Shown here: positions 22,184 to 32,600 of the stretch, piece after piece
Layout of the letters: every line of letters starts with the position of its first letter
Position numbering within the stretch: position 1 is the stretch's first letter
Assembly (NCBI GenBank): GCA_026770025.1
Contig: JAMXDE010000074.1
Span: 1-64,000 of the forward strand
DNA length: 64,000 nucleotides
Direction of reading: 5' to 3'
Source of the DNA: Craspedostauros australis
Taxonomy: Eukaryota; Bacillariophyta; Bacillariophyceae; Mastogloiales; Achnanthaceae
Made by a program: the position numbers and the translations under genes
The notes under the pieces: model-generated
Seen by the model: only the letters and a program-made list of their open reading frames with translations
Told to the model about the DNA's origin: nothing
Databases searched by the model: none

Positions 22184-23809
22184 ATGAAACTTTCATCAGC
22201 CCTTCCCATCTTCATCGCAATCATCGCGACTGCCTCAAACATCGCCGCATCGGCAACAGACCATCATTCTGCCGCCGGCCGTGATTCCCAACATGACACC
22301 GAAGGGCGCGCACTCAGAGGCGGTGCCCACACCAACGGTTCTGCTCCGCATCATCATGATTCTCACATCAACGCGAAGAAGACCACGCGTGGCGGAGATC
22401 GTCCAAAGAGGCATGGACATGGCAGCAGCCCAACCCACAACAAGCGCACCCACTCCATCAACGCCAACAACTACGAGACGCACATCGTGGGAGGAAACGA
22501 AGCGACGAAGGGAGAGTACCCAGAGTTCGTCCATTGGGCCGTGGGATGCGGCGGATCGCTCATCGCACCCGACATCGTCCTCACTGCGGCACATTGCGAC
22601 TCCGACCAGACCATCGGAATGGACGCCATCATCAGCGCGTATGATGAGTTCGCATGGAACCAGCCAACAGGACCCGACGCTCGCAAGATCGATGACAAGC
22701 GCGTCCATCCAGACTACGCCGCCACTCAGATCAACGACATCATGCTGTTCCGTCTATCCAATCCTGCACCATCCAATGTGCCCATGATGAAGATAAACAG
22801 CAAGTTCGGCACTCCAGGCACGGACGGCTCGGGAAATCTGCAGACCATGACGGTGATTGGTTTTGGAGACACATCGGATGGTGGCTCTCCATCGGAGACT
22901 CTGATGGAGCTGGACATCCAGCAGGTCGATACTGCGTGGTGCAACGATCAGGACAGATACAACGGACAGGTCAGCGATGAGGCGGAGTTCTGCGCTGGCT
23001 TCGTGAAGGATGGTGTCCACCAGGGTGCCAAGGACTCATGTCAGGGTGACTCTGGTGGTCCCGTGTTTGTGGCAGAGTGTGGCGAGCGCGTCCAGGTGGG
23101 CGTGGTGTCTTGGGGTATCGGTTGTGCTCAGCAGCGATATCCTGGTGTGTACGCTCGTGTGAGCAGCACGTACGAATGGATCAAGGTACGTACATCCGAG
23201 TGGGTGCATGCATGTCAATGCATGATGGAAGTATGATCGAAGTATGGTTGAAACATGAAAGGGTGTGGCGAGTATGGTGAGTATGTAAATATGTATTATA
23301 TGATCACAACAATGAGCTCACTATTCCATTCCATTCCATTCCATTCCATTGTACTCTTCCCCACTCTCCCAATACTCGTATACCCACAGGAGAATGCATG
23401 TAACATGTCCAAAGTACCATCCGAGCTATGTGGCACAGGAGGCGGAAACAACGATGATGAGAATGACAACAACAACGATGATGGTGGCGATGACAACAGC
23501 TCCTGCATCTCTGTCACGTTGAAGCTCCACACCGATGATTTCCCAGAAGACACATCCTTCATGATGTATGACTCTCAAGATTCGAGCACAGAGTACTGGA
23601 ACGAGTCTGGCTTCATCAGGTCCAACACTGAGTATCCTGAATACAAGGCATGCGTTCCACGTGATCGCTGTACTTACTTCGATTTCTTCGATGCCTTCGG
23701 TGATGGTATCAGCGGAGATGGCTTCACGTTGATTGCTGATGGAAAGCAGCTGCACTCTGGTGGCAACATCGGATCGGAGGTGTTGAAGAACATTCCTGAA
23801 GGTTGCTAG
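22184..23809 (+). CDS. Secreted trypsin-like serine protease with C-terminal stramenopile domain, two exons
   Basis: Join 22184..23185 and 23390..23809, 473 residues. Signal peptide about 1-23 (MKLSSALPIFIAIIATASNI), then a His/Arg-rich propeptide to residue 100, cleaved before IVGGNEA (101). The catalytic triad is His137 (TAAHC), Asp185 (NDIMLF) and Ser290 (CQGDSGGPV). Asp284, six residues before the Ser, predicts cleavage after Arg or Lys. The intron is GTACGT...CACAG, phase 0, joining EWIK to ENACNMS. Exon 2 adds an Asp/Asn-rich linker and a Cys-containing beta domain (FDAFGDGISGDGFTLIADG), a pattern common at the C-termini of diatom and oomycete secreted proteins. Likely an extracellular or cell-surface protease made as a zymogen. 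The start is the first ATG that gives a signal peptide. Confidence 0.9.
23186..23389 (+). other. Intron of the trypsin-like gene
   Basis: A 204-base GT-AG intron, donor AAG|GTACGT and acceptor CCCACAG|GAG, phase 0. It contains a CCATT tandem repeat (about 23326-23349). The upstream frame would otherwise read on into it for 17 codons before a stop. Confidence 0.85.
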
Positions 23810-24246
23810 AGAGAGAGAGAGAATAGAGAGGATGGATTGCGTGTGAGACAACGGAACGGTCTTTCGTAATGCCAATAGCAACAGCAACGCCAACCACAAT
23901 GGCAGCATTATGCAATCCTCCTCTTCCAAGTACGCGTGTTCCACAATAGAGTAGTCGTCGGAAAACCAATCGGAGCGTGGTTGCTCGTAATACTACACTC
24001 CAGAATGTGGGATCGTGTATCGCAACAACCGTCGATTGCTTGTCGTGTACTCACGCGGAGGTGCCATCACCGTTCGAATTGTGGAGCACGTACGGACGAC
24101 CGCAGTTGCTTGCGCTGACGCGGGTAGAAGCAAAGCACGAGAGGAATGATAGGGTGTGCCAGATCAAGGAGTGAAGTGTTGCCACCCAATGCGCTGCGAT
24201 GGTGGTTGCTTGTGAAGAAGCGGGAGTTTGTTGTTGTTGATGGATT

Positions 24247-24248
<2 letters not shown>

Positions 24249-24299
<51 letters not shown>
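24249..24299 (+). repeat. GT microsatellite followed by a 39-base G homopolymer
   Basis: Alternating GT (about 24249-24260) runs directly into G x39 (24261-24299). As DNA it could form G-quadruplexes. The exact length is suspect because such runs are hard to sequence. Confidence 0.8.
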
Positions 24300-24300
<1 letters not shown>

Positions 24301-24410
24301 GGTTGGATGGGGGGTGGTGGACAGTCAAGGCGGTGTGTGAAATGCCAGGACCATCCTTGGAGAGATATTGTGCAAGCACAAAGGGATCCTCCCCGTGTCA
24401 AAAATAGTTT

Positions 24411-24455
24411 TAACAAGTGTCGGGCGATGCCCGACAATTCCTTGTTAAAGGAATT
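24411..24455 (+). repeat. Overlapping, mutually exclusive perfect inverted repeats
   Basis: Hairpin A: TAACAAG (24411-24417) plus TGTCGGGC (24418-24425), loop GAT, then GCCCGACA (24429-24436), a 4-base bulge, and CTTGTTA (24441-24447): 15 paired bases. Hairpin B: AATTCCTT (24436-24443), loop GTTA, AAGGAATT (24448-24455). B uses the 3' arm of A, so only one can form at a time. Confidence 0.7.
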
Positions 24456-25079
24456 AGAACAGTTACTACACAAGATCAAAGCCAATAGGCGAAGAGAGAT
24501 GGGTGTTGGAATGGTGCGCGCACACACATGCGAGGAGATGAGTTGGTTGTTGATGCGTTGCCAAAATCTGGAACCAGAAAACAAGTCACTCCCATCATCA
24601 TCCCAGATCTCTTTTCGCCGAACCCGCGGTTTCCAACAACACAGTCGAGGTTCATGGGCTCCAGTCACTTCTCTCCAGAGAGACCAACATATAGGAGTGA
24701 TGGCAACAACGCCGATCGAACTTGGTCATGGAGGATTGTCGGTATTATATCATATAGTACGAGAATACAACACACTTTCGCGAAACGATGGTGACAGAGC
24801 TGCTCTATCCATGTGGTGTTGAGTCATGTCAGAACAACCCATGACAGGAAATTAAAGGACGGTCTCCACGAATGTGAAGTGGCAATGCCCTTGTGATAAC
24901 CAGAGCTCCCCAATTGAGTGTGCAAGGCACATCCATAATCCACTGCGACGGCGACCAACAAATCAACATCCTTATCATCCAAGCAGGAGACGAAGAATAG
25001 TACATATGTGTGGCGCGAACTGTGTTGAACAAATCTGTAATTCACTAATATTTGAGCCATCATCTCCGATCCATCGCCA

Positions 25080-26204
25080 TCACCAATCGTAGTAATGCTC
25101 AAAAGTGGTTTGAAGGAAGTCCCCGAAGGTCATGCCCGACTGCTTCCACCGCAGCTCGAGCGGCGGGACGAGCTTGGATTGCTGACTCTTGATGACTTGC
25201 TGCCTCGTGACGCCGTCGGGCATGGTGAGGGGAAAGCCGGGAGGCGTGTCGATGAAACATGCCAGAGAGGCCCGCGCGATGCCCGGCGCACCACGCACGC
25301 TGTGGGGAGTTGCGACGACGAGGCCGCCCGTGAGGATCTGCGTGCATTCGCCGATCTGCACGGCCATGCAATCGGGCGGGATGGTGACGAGGCGCGGTGC
25401 GTCGGAGCGATCGACGATTTGCAACCCTGTGTTCTGTGGTTTGGTGTCCACGACCTTGCCGGTGGCGGGGTCGAAGTACAAGTCGCCTGCCAGCGCCGTG
25501 AGGAAACCCGAGTCGTTGTGCCATCCGATCCATGAGTCGTTGCTGGCAGCTGTTTCCTCCTTCGTTTCGTCTGCTTGTTGTGGTGGCAGCGGGTAGTAAT
25601 ACAGCAACCGACCCTTGACCTTTTCCGTGCCATCCAATATCTCGAACAACGACAGGGGCTTCTTCATCCCCGTCTTCTGCCCATTTGCCCCGTCCTCATT
25701 CTGCTTCTCAACTTCGTCCGCGACGTAAGCATCGATCTGCTTCGAAAGGAGGATGGCGACATCCTTGAGCATGCATCCCAGATGTTTGGCGGCCGGCTCC
25801 AACTGCGGCAGCCCCTTCGTGGGCCATCTGTTGCAGGGATACGATGCCGGATACTTGTCCCGATCCTCCCGCGTGCCTGGAACGTCTGTGACCGGATTGA
25901 AGTAGAATGACGCCTTGTTGGTGTCCGGCACGTTGGGCTTGAGCTTCTCCTTGCCGTAGCTCCAGCCAGCGTTGAAGAAGCTGGGCGGGTCCTCGAGCTG
26001 TTCCAGCTGCTGCTGCGGCAGCTGCGACAGTTTGTAGGCGCACGGCAGCAGCTTCATCTTGGCCTCGACGAATCCGGGGACGTTGCGGATGAAGATGACG
26101 CCCATGGCATCGTCCGAGGATCCCACGGCGGTGCCGACCGAATTGAGCAGTTCCTCGTTCCTGTCCTCCGACAGCAGATCGTTGTAATCGATGATGACCA
26201 CCAT
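25080..26204 (-). CDS. Isopenicillin-N-synthase-like Fe(II)/2-oxoglutarate oxygenase
   Basis: 374 residues from the ATG at 26204 (MVVIIDYNDLL). A longer in-frame start exists upstream but would translate a CAT/ATG-repeat leader, so it is rejected. The iron site is His229-x-Asp231 (WHNDSGF) and His301 (ATPHSVR); Arg311 (ARASLACF) would bind 2-oxoglutarate. The long N-terminal helical part and the end (FGDFLQTTFEHYYDW) fit the plant and algal branch of unassigned IPNS-like oxygenases. Such enzymes hydroxylate or desaturate small molecules with O2 and 2-oxoglutarate; the substrate cannot be deduced. No targeting peptide, so probably cytosolic. Divergent from the next gene across 544 bases. Confidence 0.85.
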   Translation of the reverse strand: MVVIIDYNDLLSEDRNEELLNSVGTAVGSSDDAMGVIFIRNVPGFVEAKMKLLPCAYKLSQLPQQQLEQLEDPPSFFNAGWSYGKEKLKPNVPDTNKASFYFNPVTDVPGTREDRDKYPASYPCNRWPTKGLPQLEPAAKHLGCMLKDVAILLSKQIDAYVADEVEKQNEDGANGQKTGMKKPLSLFEILDGTEKVKGRLLYYYPLPPQQADETKEETAASNDSWIGWHNDSGFLTALAGDLYFDPATGKVVDTKPQNTGLQIVDRSDAPRLVTIPPDCMAVQIGECTQILTGGLVVATPHSVRGAPGIARASLACFIDTPPGFPLTMPDGVTRQQVIKSQQSKLVPPLELRWKQSGMTFGDFLQTTFEHYYDW

Positions 26205-26748
26205 CGTTGTCTTGTTTGCGCGCTTGTTGATGGATCGTGAGTGAGTGTCTGGACGATGTACTTTGACAATGATGATGATGATGACAATGATGATGATGAT
26301 GATGGATGAATGCGTCTCTCTCGAGCTGAGCGCAAGTGGAGCCTCTTGAGGTGCGAGGTAGCAAATGAAGAGAACCGCAACGATGGCATCAACCGCAAGC
26401 CAAAGGAAGCCTGTAGAACAACAACTCCGATGATTTGAAACCGAACACACGGGACTGAAACAACGGTCGTATCTTCGACTCATACGAGTGCAATGCCACC
26501 ATTCATTCCCCAACATCAACCTCAACATCAACATCAACACAAAACGCAGAGACATCAACAGGAAGACCGATTCGGCATCACTCTCCACTCCAATCAACAA
26601 GCAAGTCTCTCACATGGTGTCCCATCTTCATTCTCCACTCAGATAGGTGCAAGAAGCATCGTGCAAGTGCGATCTGGGCACCCACAGAGTCCAGACAAGG
26701 CAGAGTGTTTCCCATCACAAAACTTCTGCAACAGTTGACCTCGAAACG
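26205..26748. promoter_or_regulatory. Shared intergenic region of two divergent oxygenase genes
   Basis: 544 bases between two start codons facing away from each other, so it must contain both promoters unless transcripts overlap. On the left-hand gene's side it carries an ATG/CAT trinucleotide repeat (about 26266-26306), probably in that gene's leader. An ACATCA-type repeat lies at about 26512-26545. No defined promoter element was recognised. Confidence 0.6.
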
Positions 26749-29493
26749 ATGGCATCCAACAATGCCAACAATGCAAAGAAGCAGACCAAGTCGAAACGCA
26801 AGCACGCGCCCACTCCAACGGTCTGCTCCGGTTGCGCAGCGACGTTCCCATCCAAGAGCCAGCTGTTCAAGCATCTGACCTCCACGGACGGCGCCTGCCT
26901 CAGTCCCAAGGATCATGCCGATTTCAAGAAGTTCGTCAGGTCCTCCACTCCGAAGCAAAAGAACGTGCTGCTGTTTGGTTACATCGCGATTCCGAACTTC
27001 ATCAAGGATGGCGATGATGCTGCAAGGTTGCTTCTGCGTGCGATTCGAAAGCATGATGATGAGGAAGAAGGAGGAGATGATGATGATGACAGAGGCAAAC
27101 AGGGGGGCGCTAACATCGCTACCACCGTTAACACCGTTGGCAGCAACAGTGGTAACAGGGGCAACAGTGGCAACAACACGACCGACAGTATTGTTGAGAA
27201 GAATGACGATCCCAAGGAACCCGCTCTCAAGAAGAAGCCTCCTGCTCCGGAGGACAGCGTCAAGATCAATCGATCGTACGGAACGTTGAACCGCGATGCC
27301 AACCTCATTCGTCAGGATCAGGACACGGGCGCCATCACGGAGCTCTTGGCCGTCAAGATTGCACCGCTGCAAGGGTCCATGACCAACGAACGTTGGGTCG
27401 ACGAGACCCAGACCATCCTGGAAGCCGATTGGAAGAAACGATGCGCGACACTCCGCGACACATCACAGGCGCTGCCAGACTTTTCGCCTCTGCGTCTGCT
27501 GGCGCGCCTCGCGCTGCAGCACAACAAATTCAACGCCGAGATGGACATGTCGCATCGCCGCAACGAGTACATCGTGCCGCTCTGCATGCTGCGAGAATCC
27601 GTCCAACGTGCCTCAAGCTCCGATCTGCAATTGGAGTACGACAGCATGGAACAGACGATACCGGAATTCGTCGAGAATCACAGGCACTCCGTCAATCACG
27701 AGACGGACAGCTCCTTCACGCATCCCAACGCCCGACAGTACTTCCTCGTCCTCAAGCGCATCATGCAGACGCTCACGACGCGGATTGTGGAGATTGATAT
27801 CAACGATCAGAATGCCGTGGCAGAGAAACAGTTCCATCTCCGGAGCCGCAAGCGGTTGCGTCAAAAGCCAAAGCGCTTCAAGGGCAAACCCAAGCGCAAC
27901 AAGAACGATCCGCCAGTCCACGACGCCAATGACGATGGCCACAACAACGACAACGACAATGAGCAATCCAAACCAGAGTCACCACAATCATCGGAAGAGA
28001 AGGCAGATACAGAGAAAGAGGTACCCATGGTTGCGAGTGGCGACAGGATGCTGCAACGCAAGCGCTTCCACAATTTCACCCCACGAGTCATGGCGCACCA
28101 TTACCTCGCGTACAGAAGATTGGACCGTCTCTACCATCGATCCACGCTGCGCTATCCGTTGCTGCCAGCCGAATCAAAACTTCCAACCGCTACAGCAGCA
28201 CGTTCCATGCCATTCCTCGTGCTTTCGTTGAAGGGCGACCTCTTCCTCGAAGGTCAGGTGTGCCGTCTCATCGGCGTCCTCGTCGCGCTGGCGAACGGCA
28301 TCATCGATCCCGATTTCGTTGACTGCGTCTTCGATGAGTCTTACCCGCACCTCATCCCCACACCACCAGCGCCTAACCATGCCATGATGGCGGCCGAGGC
28401 TTACTACATATCCTGGGAAGGCAAGGCGAAGGCAATCCTCAACCCTCGTAGCACGGATCGGTACGAGAAAGGCTTCAACTCGGACCACATCCTGCAACGG
28501 GTTCAGGAATGGCAGTCCATCATGTACCAGCGTGCCGTCGATGGGTGGTTGCGATCGGGTGTGGACTCCGGCACCGGCGATCTTTGCTCCGTTCGCAAGT
28601 GGTTCGACGACGTCCTCGTACCATGGTCCGAGACTGCGAAGGAACAGCTGCAGGATTACCGTAAATGGAAACTTGACACCGCAACCATCGCGAAGCAATT
28701 GGCCGTGTCCGCTGATGGCACTGCTAGTGAGCCAACGAATGAAGCGACTTCTGCGGATGATGTCGATGCGACAGTCCCTCAACTGTACGAAGCCGTCCTT
28801 CATTACTTGCGCTTGGCCGACAAGAGCGGCCAATGGCCGTCCACGACATCCAAACGACAACTAGTCATGGTGTCCGATCAGCAGCAGCTACAGCAACAGC
28901 AAGAAGAAAAGAGCGGCGAGAGCAATGGCAATGGCGATCAATCGCAGCCGCAACGCCTTGTGTCATCGACAGACTCCCTGTCGTTGGCATTCTCCAAGGC
29001 CAAGCATAACAAGCACACCCGGTCCTCCGCATACTCCTTCGCTCAAGGCCAAGGTGGAGCCAGTGGCAGCTTCTCGGTCGGCGCCATGCCTGGCGGCATC
29101 AACAAGCAACCCAAGGCCAACTCCATGTTCCCCGAGCTCGTCGAGGCCGCCTTCGCCCTGGAACGAAAGCTGCGCCCCAACCGCGAACCCAGCAGCACCA
29201 TCGCCATCAACCGCAACGCCCAATTTCGGCCCCACACCGACAGCGGTGCGGGCGCCGGGCAATCCACCAGCCTGATCGTCGGATTGGGAACCTACAGCGG
29301 CGGGGAGCTAGTCGTGGAAGGAGCGAAGCACGACATCCGGTACAAGGGCCTCGAATTCAACGGCTGGACGCAACGTCACTGGACGATGCCCTTCGTAGGG
29401 GAGCGCTACAGTCTGGTCTGGTTCACTCCGAAAGGCTGCGAGGGGTTGCGCGGAATCGATTTGGATTTGGAAGCCTTCAAGAGCAAACAATAG
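26749..29493 (+). CDS. Zinc finger / TruA-like pseudouridine synthase / 2-oxoglutarate oxygenase fusion protein
   Basis: 914 residues from ATG 26749; another in-frame ATG lies at 26647. A C2H2-like finger is at 26-50 (CSGCAATF...HLTSTDGAC). A pseudouridine-synthase-like domain follows: KNVLLFGYIAI (71-81), RSYGTLNRDANL (175-186) with Asp183 in the place of the TruA catalytic Asp, and HNFTPRVMAHHY (441-452). Its late motif DLFLEGQVCRLIGVLVAL (497-514) is followed by a TPPAP loop (538-542). Acidic and basic low-complexity inserts interrupt it (about 102-150 and 365-425). A Q-rich linker leads to an oxygenase (785-895): His829-x-Asp831 (RPHTDSGAG), His877 (RHWTMPF) and Arg886 (GERYSLVWF). The latter resembles the TET/JBP base-oxidising group. 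Probably a nucleic-acid modifying enzyme; the domain order is unusual and the substrate unknown. Confidence 0.8.
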   Translation: MASNNANNAKKQTKSKRKHAPTPTVCSGCAATFPSKSQLFKHLTSTDGACLSPKDHADFKKFVRSSTPKQKNVLLFGYIAIPNFIKDGDDAARLLLRAIRKHDDEEEGGDDDDDRGKQGGANIATTVNTVGSNSGNRGNSGNNTTDSIVEKNDDPKEPALKKKPPAPEDSVKINRSYGTLNRDANLIRQDQDTGAITELLAVKIAPLQGSMTNERWVDETQTILEADWKKRCATLRDTSQALPDFSPLRLLARLALQHNKFNAEMDMSHRRNEYIVPLCMLRESVQRASSSDLQLEYDSMEQTIPEFVENHRHSVNHETDSSFTHPNARQYFLVLKRIMQTLTTRIVEIDINDQNAVAEKQFHLRSRKRLRQKPKRFKGKPKRNKNDPPVHDANDDGHNNDNDNEQSKPESPQSSEEKADTEKEVPMVASGDRMLQRKRFHNFTPRVMAHHYLAYRRLDRLYHRSTLRYPLLPAESKLPTATAARSMPFLVLSLKGDLFLEGQVCRLIGVLVALANGIIDPDFVDCVFDESYPHLIPTPPAPNHAMMAAEAYYISWEGKAKAILNPRSTDRYEKGFNSDHILQRVQEWQSIMYQRAVDGWLRSGVDSGTGDLCSVRKWFDDVLVPWSETAKEQLQDYRKWKLDTATIAKQLAVSADGTASEPTNEATSADDVDATVPQLYEAVLHYLRLADKSGQWPSTTSKRQLVMVSDQQQLQQQQEEKSGESNGNGDQSQPQRLVSSTDSLSLAFSKAKHNKHTRSSAYSFAQGQGGASGSFSVGAMPGGINKQPKANSMFPELVEAAFALERKLRPNREPSSTIAINRNAQFRPHTDSGAGAGQSTSLIVGLGTYSGGELVVEGAKHDIRYKGLEFNGWTQRHWTMPFVGERYSLVWFTPKGCEGLRGIDLDLEAFKSKQ

Positions 29494-29697
29494 AGTACTA
29501 GCATGATAGGGCATGATTGCACGACACAAGTAAGCGGATAGTTCGATGGATGATTCAAGCATGCCATCCGTCTCATTGTCGCTGCTTCTTTTCTTGTCTG
29601 TAATGTTGCTTCCATGACTATTATACTGGTATACTCGTATGTAAAAATGTGATGCAAGAGGGCTCCTACGTACTCCACACAGCGAAAACGATTAACT
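29494..29697. other. Short convergent intergenic gap
   Basis: 204 bases between the stop codons of the fusion gene (+) and the RIO1-like gene (-). AT-rich in part (about 29600-29660), as expected for back-to-back 3' ends; nothing else seen. Confidence 0.6.
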
Positions 29698-32600
29698 TCA
29701 GTCGTCTGTGTTGTCCGAGTCCTTGCTGTCCAAACCAAAGTCCAACGTGTGGAAACTTCCGTGCAGATAATCACGCAGGCCATTGCCACCATCGGCACTA
29801 TCACCGTCCTGGTGAAAGTCGAACGAACTCTGGACGAGTTCCAGTGACTCTTCCGCGCTCAACGTTTTCACTCCACGGCTTTCGAAGAATGCCTGGATGC
29901 GCAACAGGTCCTCCTCGAGCAGCTGCTGCGCCATCGGGTGCTGTGAATCCACGGCATTTCCAAAATCGATCAGGACGGTTTGCAAGTCTTCGCTGTCGCT
30001 GCCATGCCCGCACCCGATGGTGTTGTCCACCTGATCGGAAGGCGCCACCAAGATGTGATTCTCGCTGAGATCGCCATGCACGAGGTTGGCGTCGTTGTAG
30101 AGCCGGCGGATTGATTCCATCACCTGCGTGTACCACGCATCCCAAATGGGATCGCCGTTGGGGTAATGGTTCATTTCATGCAGGTGAGGTGCGGGCGAAT
30201 TCGCATCGGTGCCCATGAACCGCGTGAAGAGGATGTTCTCCTTGTATTGCAGCGGCGTTGGCACCGGCACTTTGCCGCGATCGTTCGCGCGCACGAGGTT
30301 GCGAAACTCCTTCTCGGCCCACAGATACAACCGTTCTCGCCTGCTGCAGGGGAGCATCTTTCCGCTGTACCGCGGATCCAGCAGCAAATTGTCCTCGTCT
30401 TCGGTCGATCTGGCCTTGAGCACCTTGACGGCAACATCATGGTGTTGGTTGTCATCGCCCACACCACCGCATGCACCCGAATTGCCATCAGCATCTCGAG
30501 CTGACTTGCTCGCCGTTGCATGATACAAGCTGGAATGCTGACCTTGGATCGATGTGGGGTTGCACTTCTCAATGAATCCACTTTGGATTGCTCGTCCCAA
30601 TTGTAAACGAACGTTCGGATCCATTACTCGATGGCTGTGTTGCTTGCCTGAGCTGCCACTGCCGCTGCTGCTAGTGTTGGCGTTTGTGCTGCTTTTGGTG
30701 CTGGTGCTACTGTTGGAGCTGGTGTTGTGATTGCTGCCGTTGCCATTGATGCTGCTCCGGTTGCTACCGTTGCTGCTGGAGCTGTGATCGCGAGAACGCA
30801 TCATGCGACGAAATCCCAGCTTCTTGCGCTTGGACTTCGACTCTTTCTTCTTATTCTTCTTGGGTTTGTCCGTCGACTCTCGTTGTTGCTCATGTTGCTG
30901 TTGCTGGTCTGCCGTCCGAGAGCTGGCACGGACTGACGAAGATGACGACGATGGAGGTGGCGCAAGAGACGCAACGATTGGGAAGGTTGATACGACAGCG
31001 GGAGTGTACGTCGCAGGTGACGAGGTCATAGATCTCGTGCTTGCGAAAGCGGAAGAAGCGTCGTGGCTGTATGGAGCGCTGTTATGATTTGTGGGACCTT
31101 CGAACGGATGTCTCGCTGGTGGCAATGAGGAAGAGATAGCGCCAGGGTGTGACGCTTGCGGAGGTGCGTGACTGGTGGATTGCTGCAGCTGCTGTTGGTG
31201 CGATGAACCATGGTGATGAAGCGTCGTGGATGACGTCGTGGAGGTTGCCGTGGTGGTGATGTCCAATGGATGCTGCCGCGGAGGGCTGTGGGAGAACGTA
31301 GCACCCAGCCTCTGTCGCTCGCGCATGTTGACGACCTCCTGCTGCTGCATTTGGAACGCCAACAGCAAAGACTGCTGTTCTTCAGCCGCGTCTGCTTCGC
31401 GCAAAGCGGCCTCGATCGCCGCGGCTTCACCATCCGACAGGAAGTTCCCAGAGCCTTGATTTGCGTAGAGATCGTCGATGCTCGCATATGATTCGGAGAG
31501 CAACGATCTGTTCGACTCCTCACGTTGCACAGGAATCGTCGTTGCGGTCAGACTGGTGGAAGTGGTCTCCGTGCCCATGGACCCCGCTGTTGTTGCCAAT
31601 GCAGCTGTTGGCGCTGCGTTCGCGACGGCTTGGGTGTTGGGCGTGGAGACGTCATCGGCCTCCTGGAGCGCCATCCGGATCTGCTCAATCTCTTGCTCCG
31701 TGAGATGCGCCTTCGCTTGCTCCAAGATGTCCTCTTCTAGGTTGGTGGTCTCGTTGGGGTTGGCGCCTGTGCCAGTGGAAGCCATGCCGATGCTGGGGGT
31801 GACGGAGTCAGCGGTAGATGTGATGTGCACGTTGGTGATGCTGTCGTGCTGCATCATTGCAGCTGCAGCAGCAGCATCCCCAGCGTTGGACGAAGAGCAC
31901 GGCATGTTCGCGGCGCTCATTCCGCTGATGACACTGTTCGATTGAGATGTTGGAGGTGGTGCCAGGCAGCCACCCACTAACGTCGAAGGCCCTGCCGAGA
32001 ACGTTCTGACGATGTTGTGCGTTGGAGTTGTCGCGGCCACCATTGACGCAGATACCGATATTGGTCCTGACGGCGATGCTGCTGCTGCAGCTGCTGGCGG
32101 TGTGGTTGATGTCAAGACGGGTGCGCTGGTGACGCTCATGCTCGAGCTGGGGCAGTAGCTCGCGGACGAGGGGGCCGATCTCGGTGACATCGGGTGGGAT
32201 CGTCTCCCCGTCGCCACGCTGCTGGAGCTGCTCATGAAGAATCCTGACGACGACGAATTCCGGCTCACGCGTTTGCGTCGTTCCATCGCATCCGTGTGCG
32301 GGTTGTCGACCACGGTGCCGGAGGATTGCTCGATTTCTCGCAACGCACGCCTCGAGAACGCGCGATCCGTTAACGTCGGGCGCATGGAATGCGCGGAGGA
32401 GCCATGCACACCGGGCAGGGCGGACGTCTGTGTCGAACCCGATGCGCCAGCTCCCCCATTCATCGATGACGATGCTGTTGCTGCTACTCCGCTCGATGAT
32501 GGCGTCGTGGCTGTCGACGACAGCATGGAGGGTGGAGATGAAAGGCCCAGTGCGGTGCGCGAGGCGGTTCTCAATGATGTCGGGTCGAGCGAATTGGTGG

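Larger units (their letters stand above)
23810..25079. other. Intergenic region between convergent genes, with poly-G tract and hairpins
   Basis: No gene supported. Holds a GA repeat just after the protease stop (23810-23822), a GT run leading into 39 consecutive G (24261-24299), and a pair of overlapping perfect inverted repeats (24411-24455). The tail 25000-25079 would carry the 3' end of the following minus-strand gene. Confidence 0.6.

Noticed and set aside
26205-26600. 132-residue N-terminal extension of the IPNS-like oxygenase with a run of Ile
   Set aside because: Derives from an ATG/CAT repeat in the leader. The family starts near the chosen Met at 26204.
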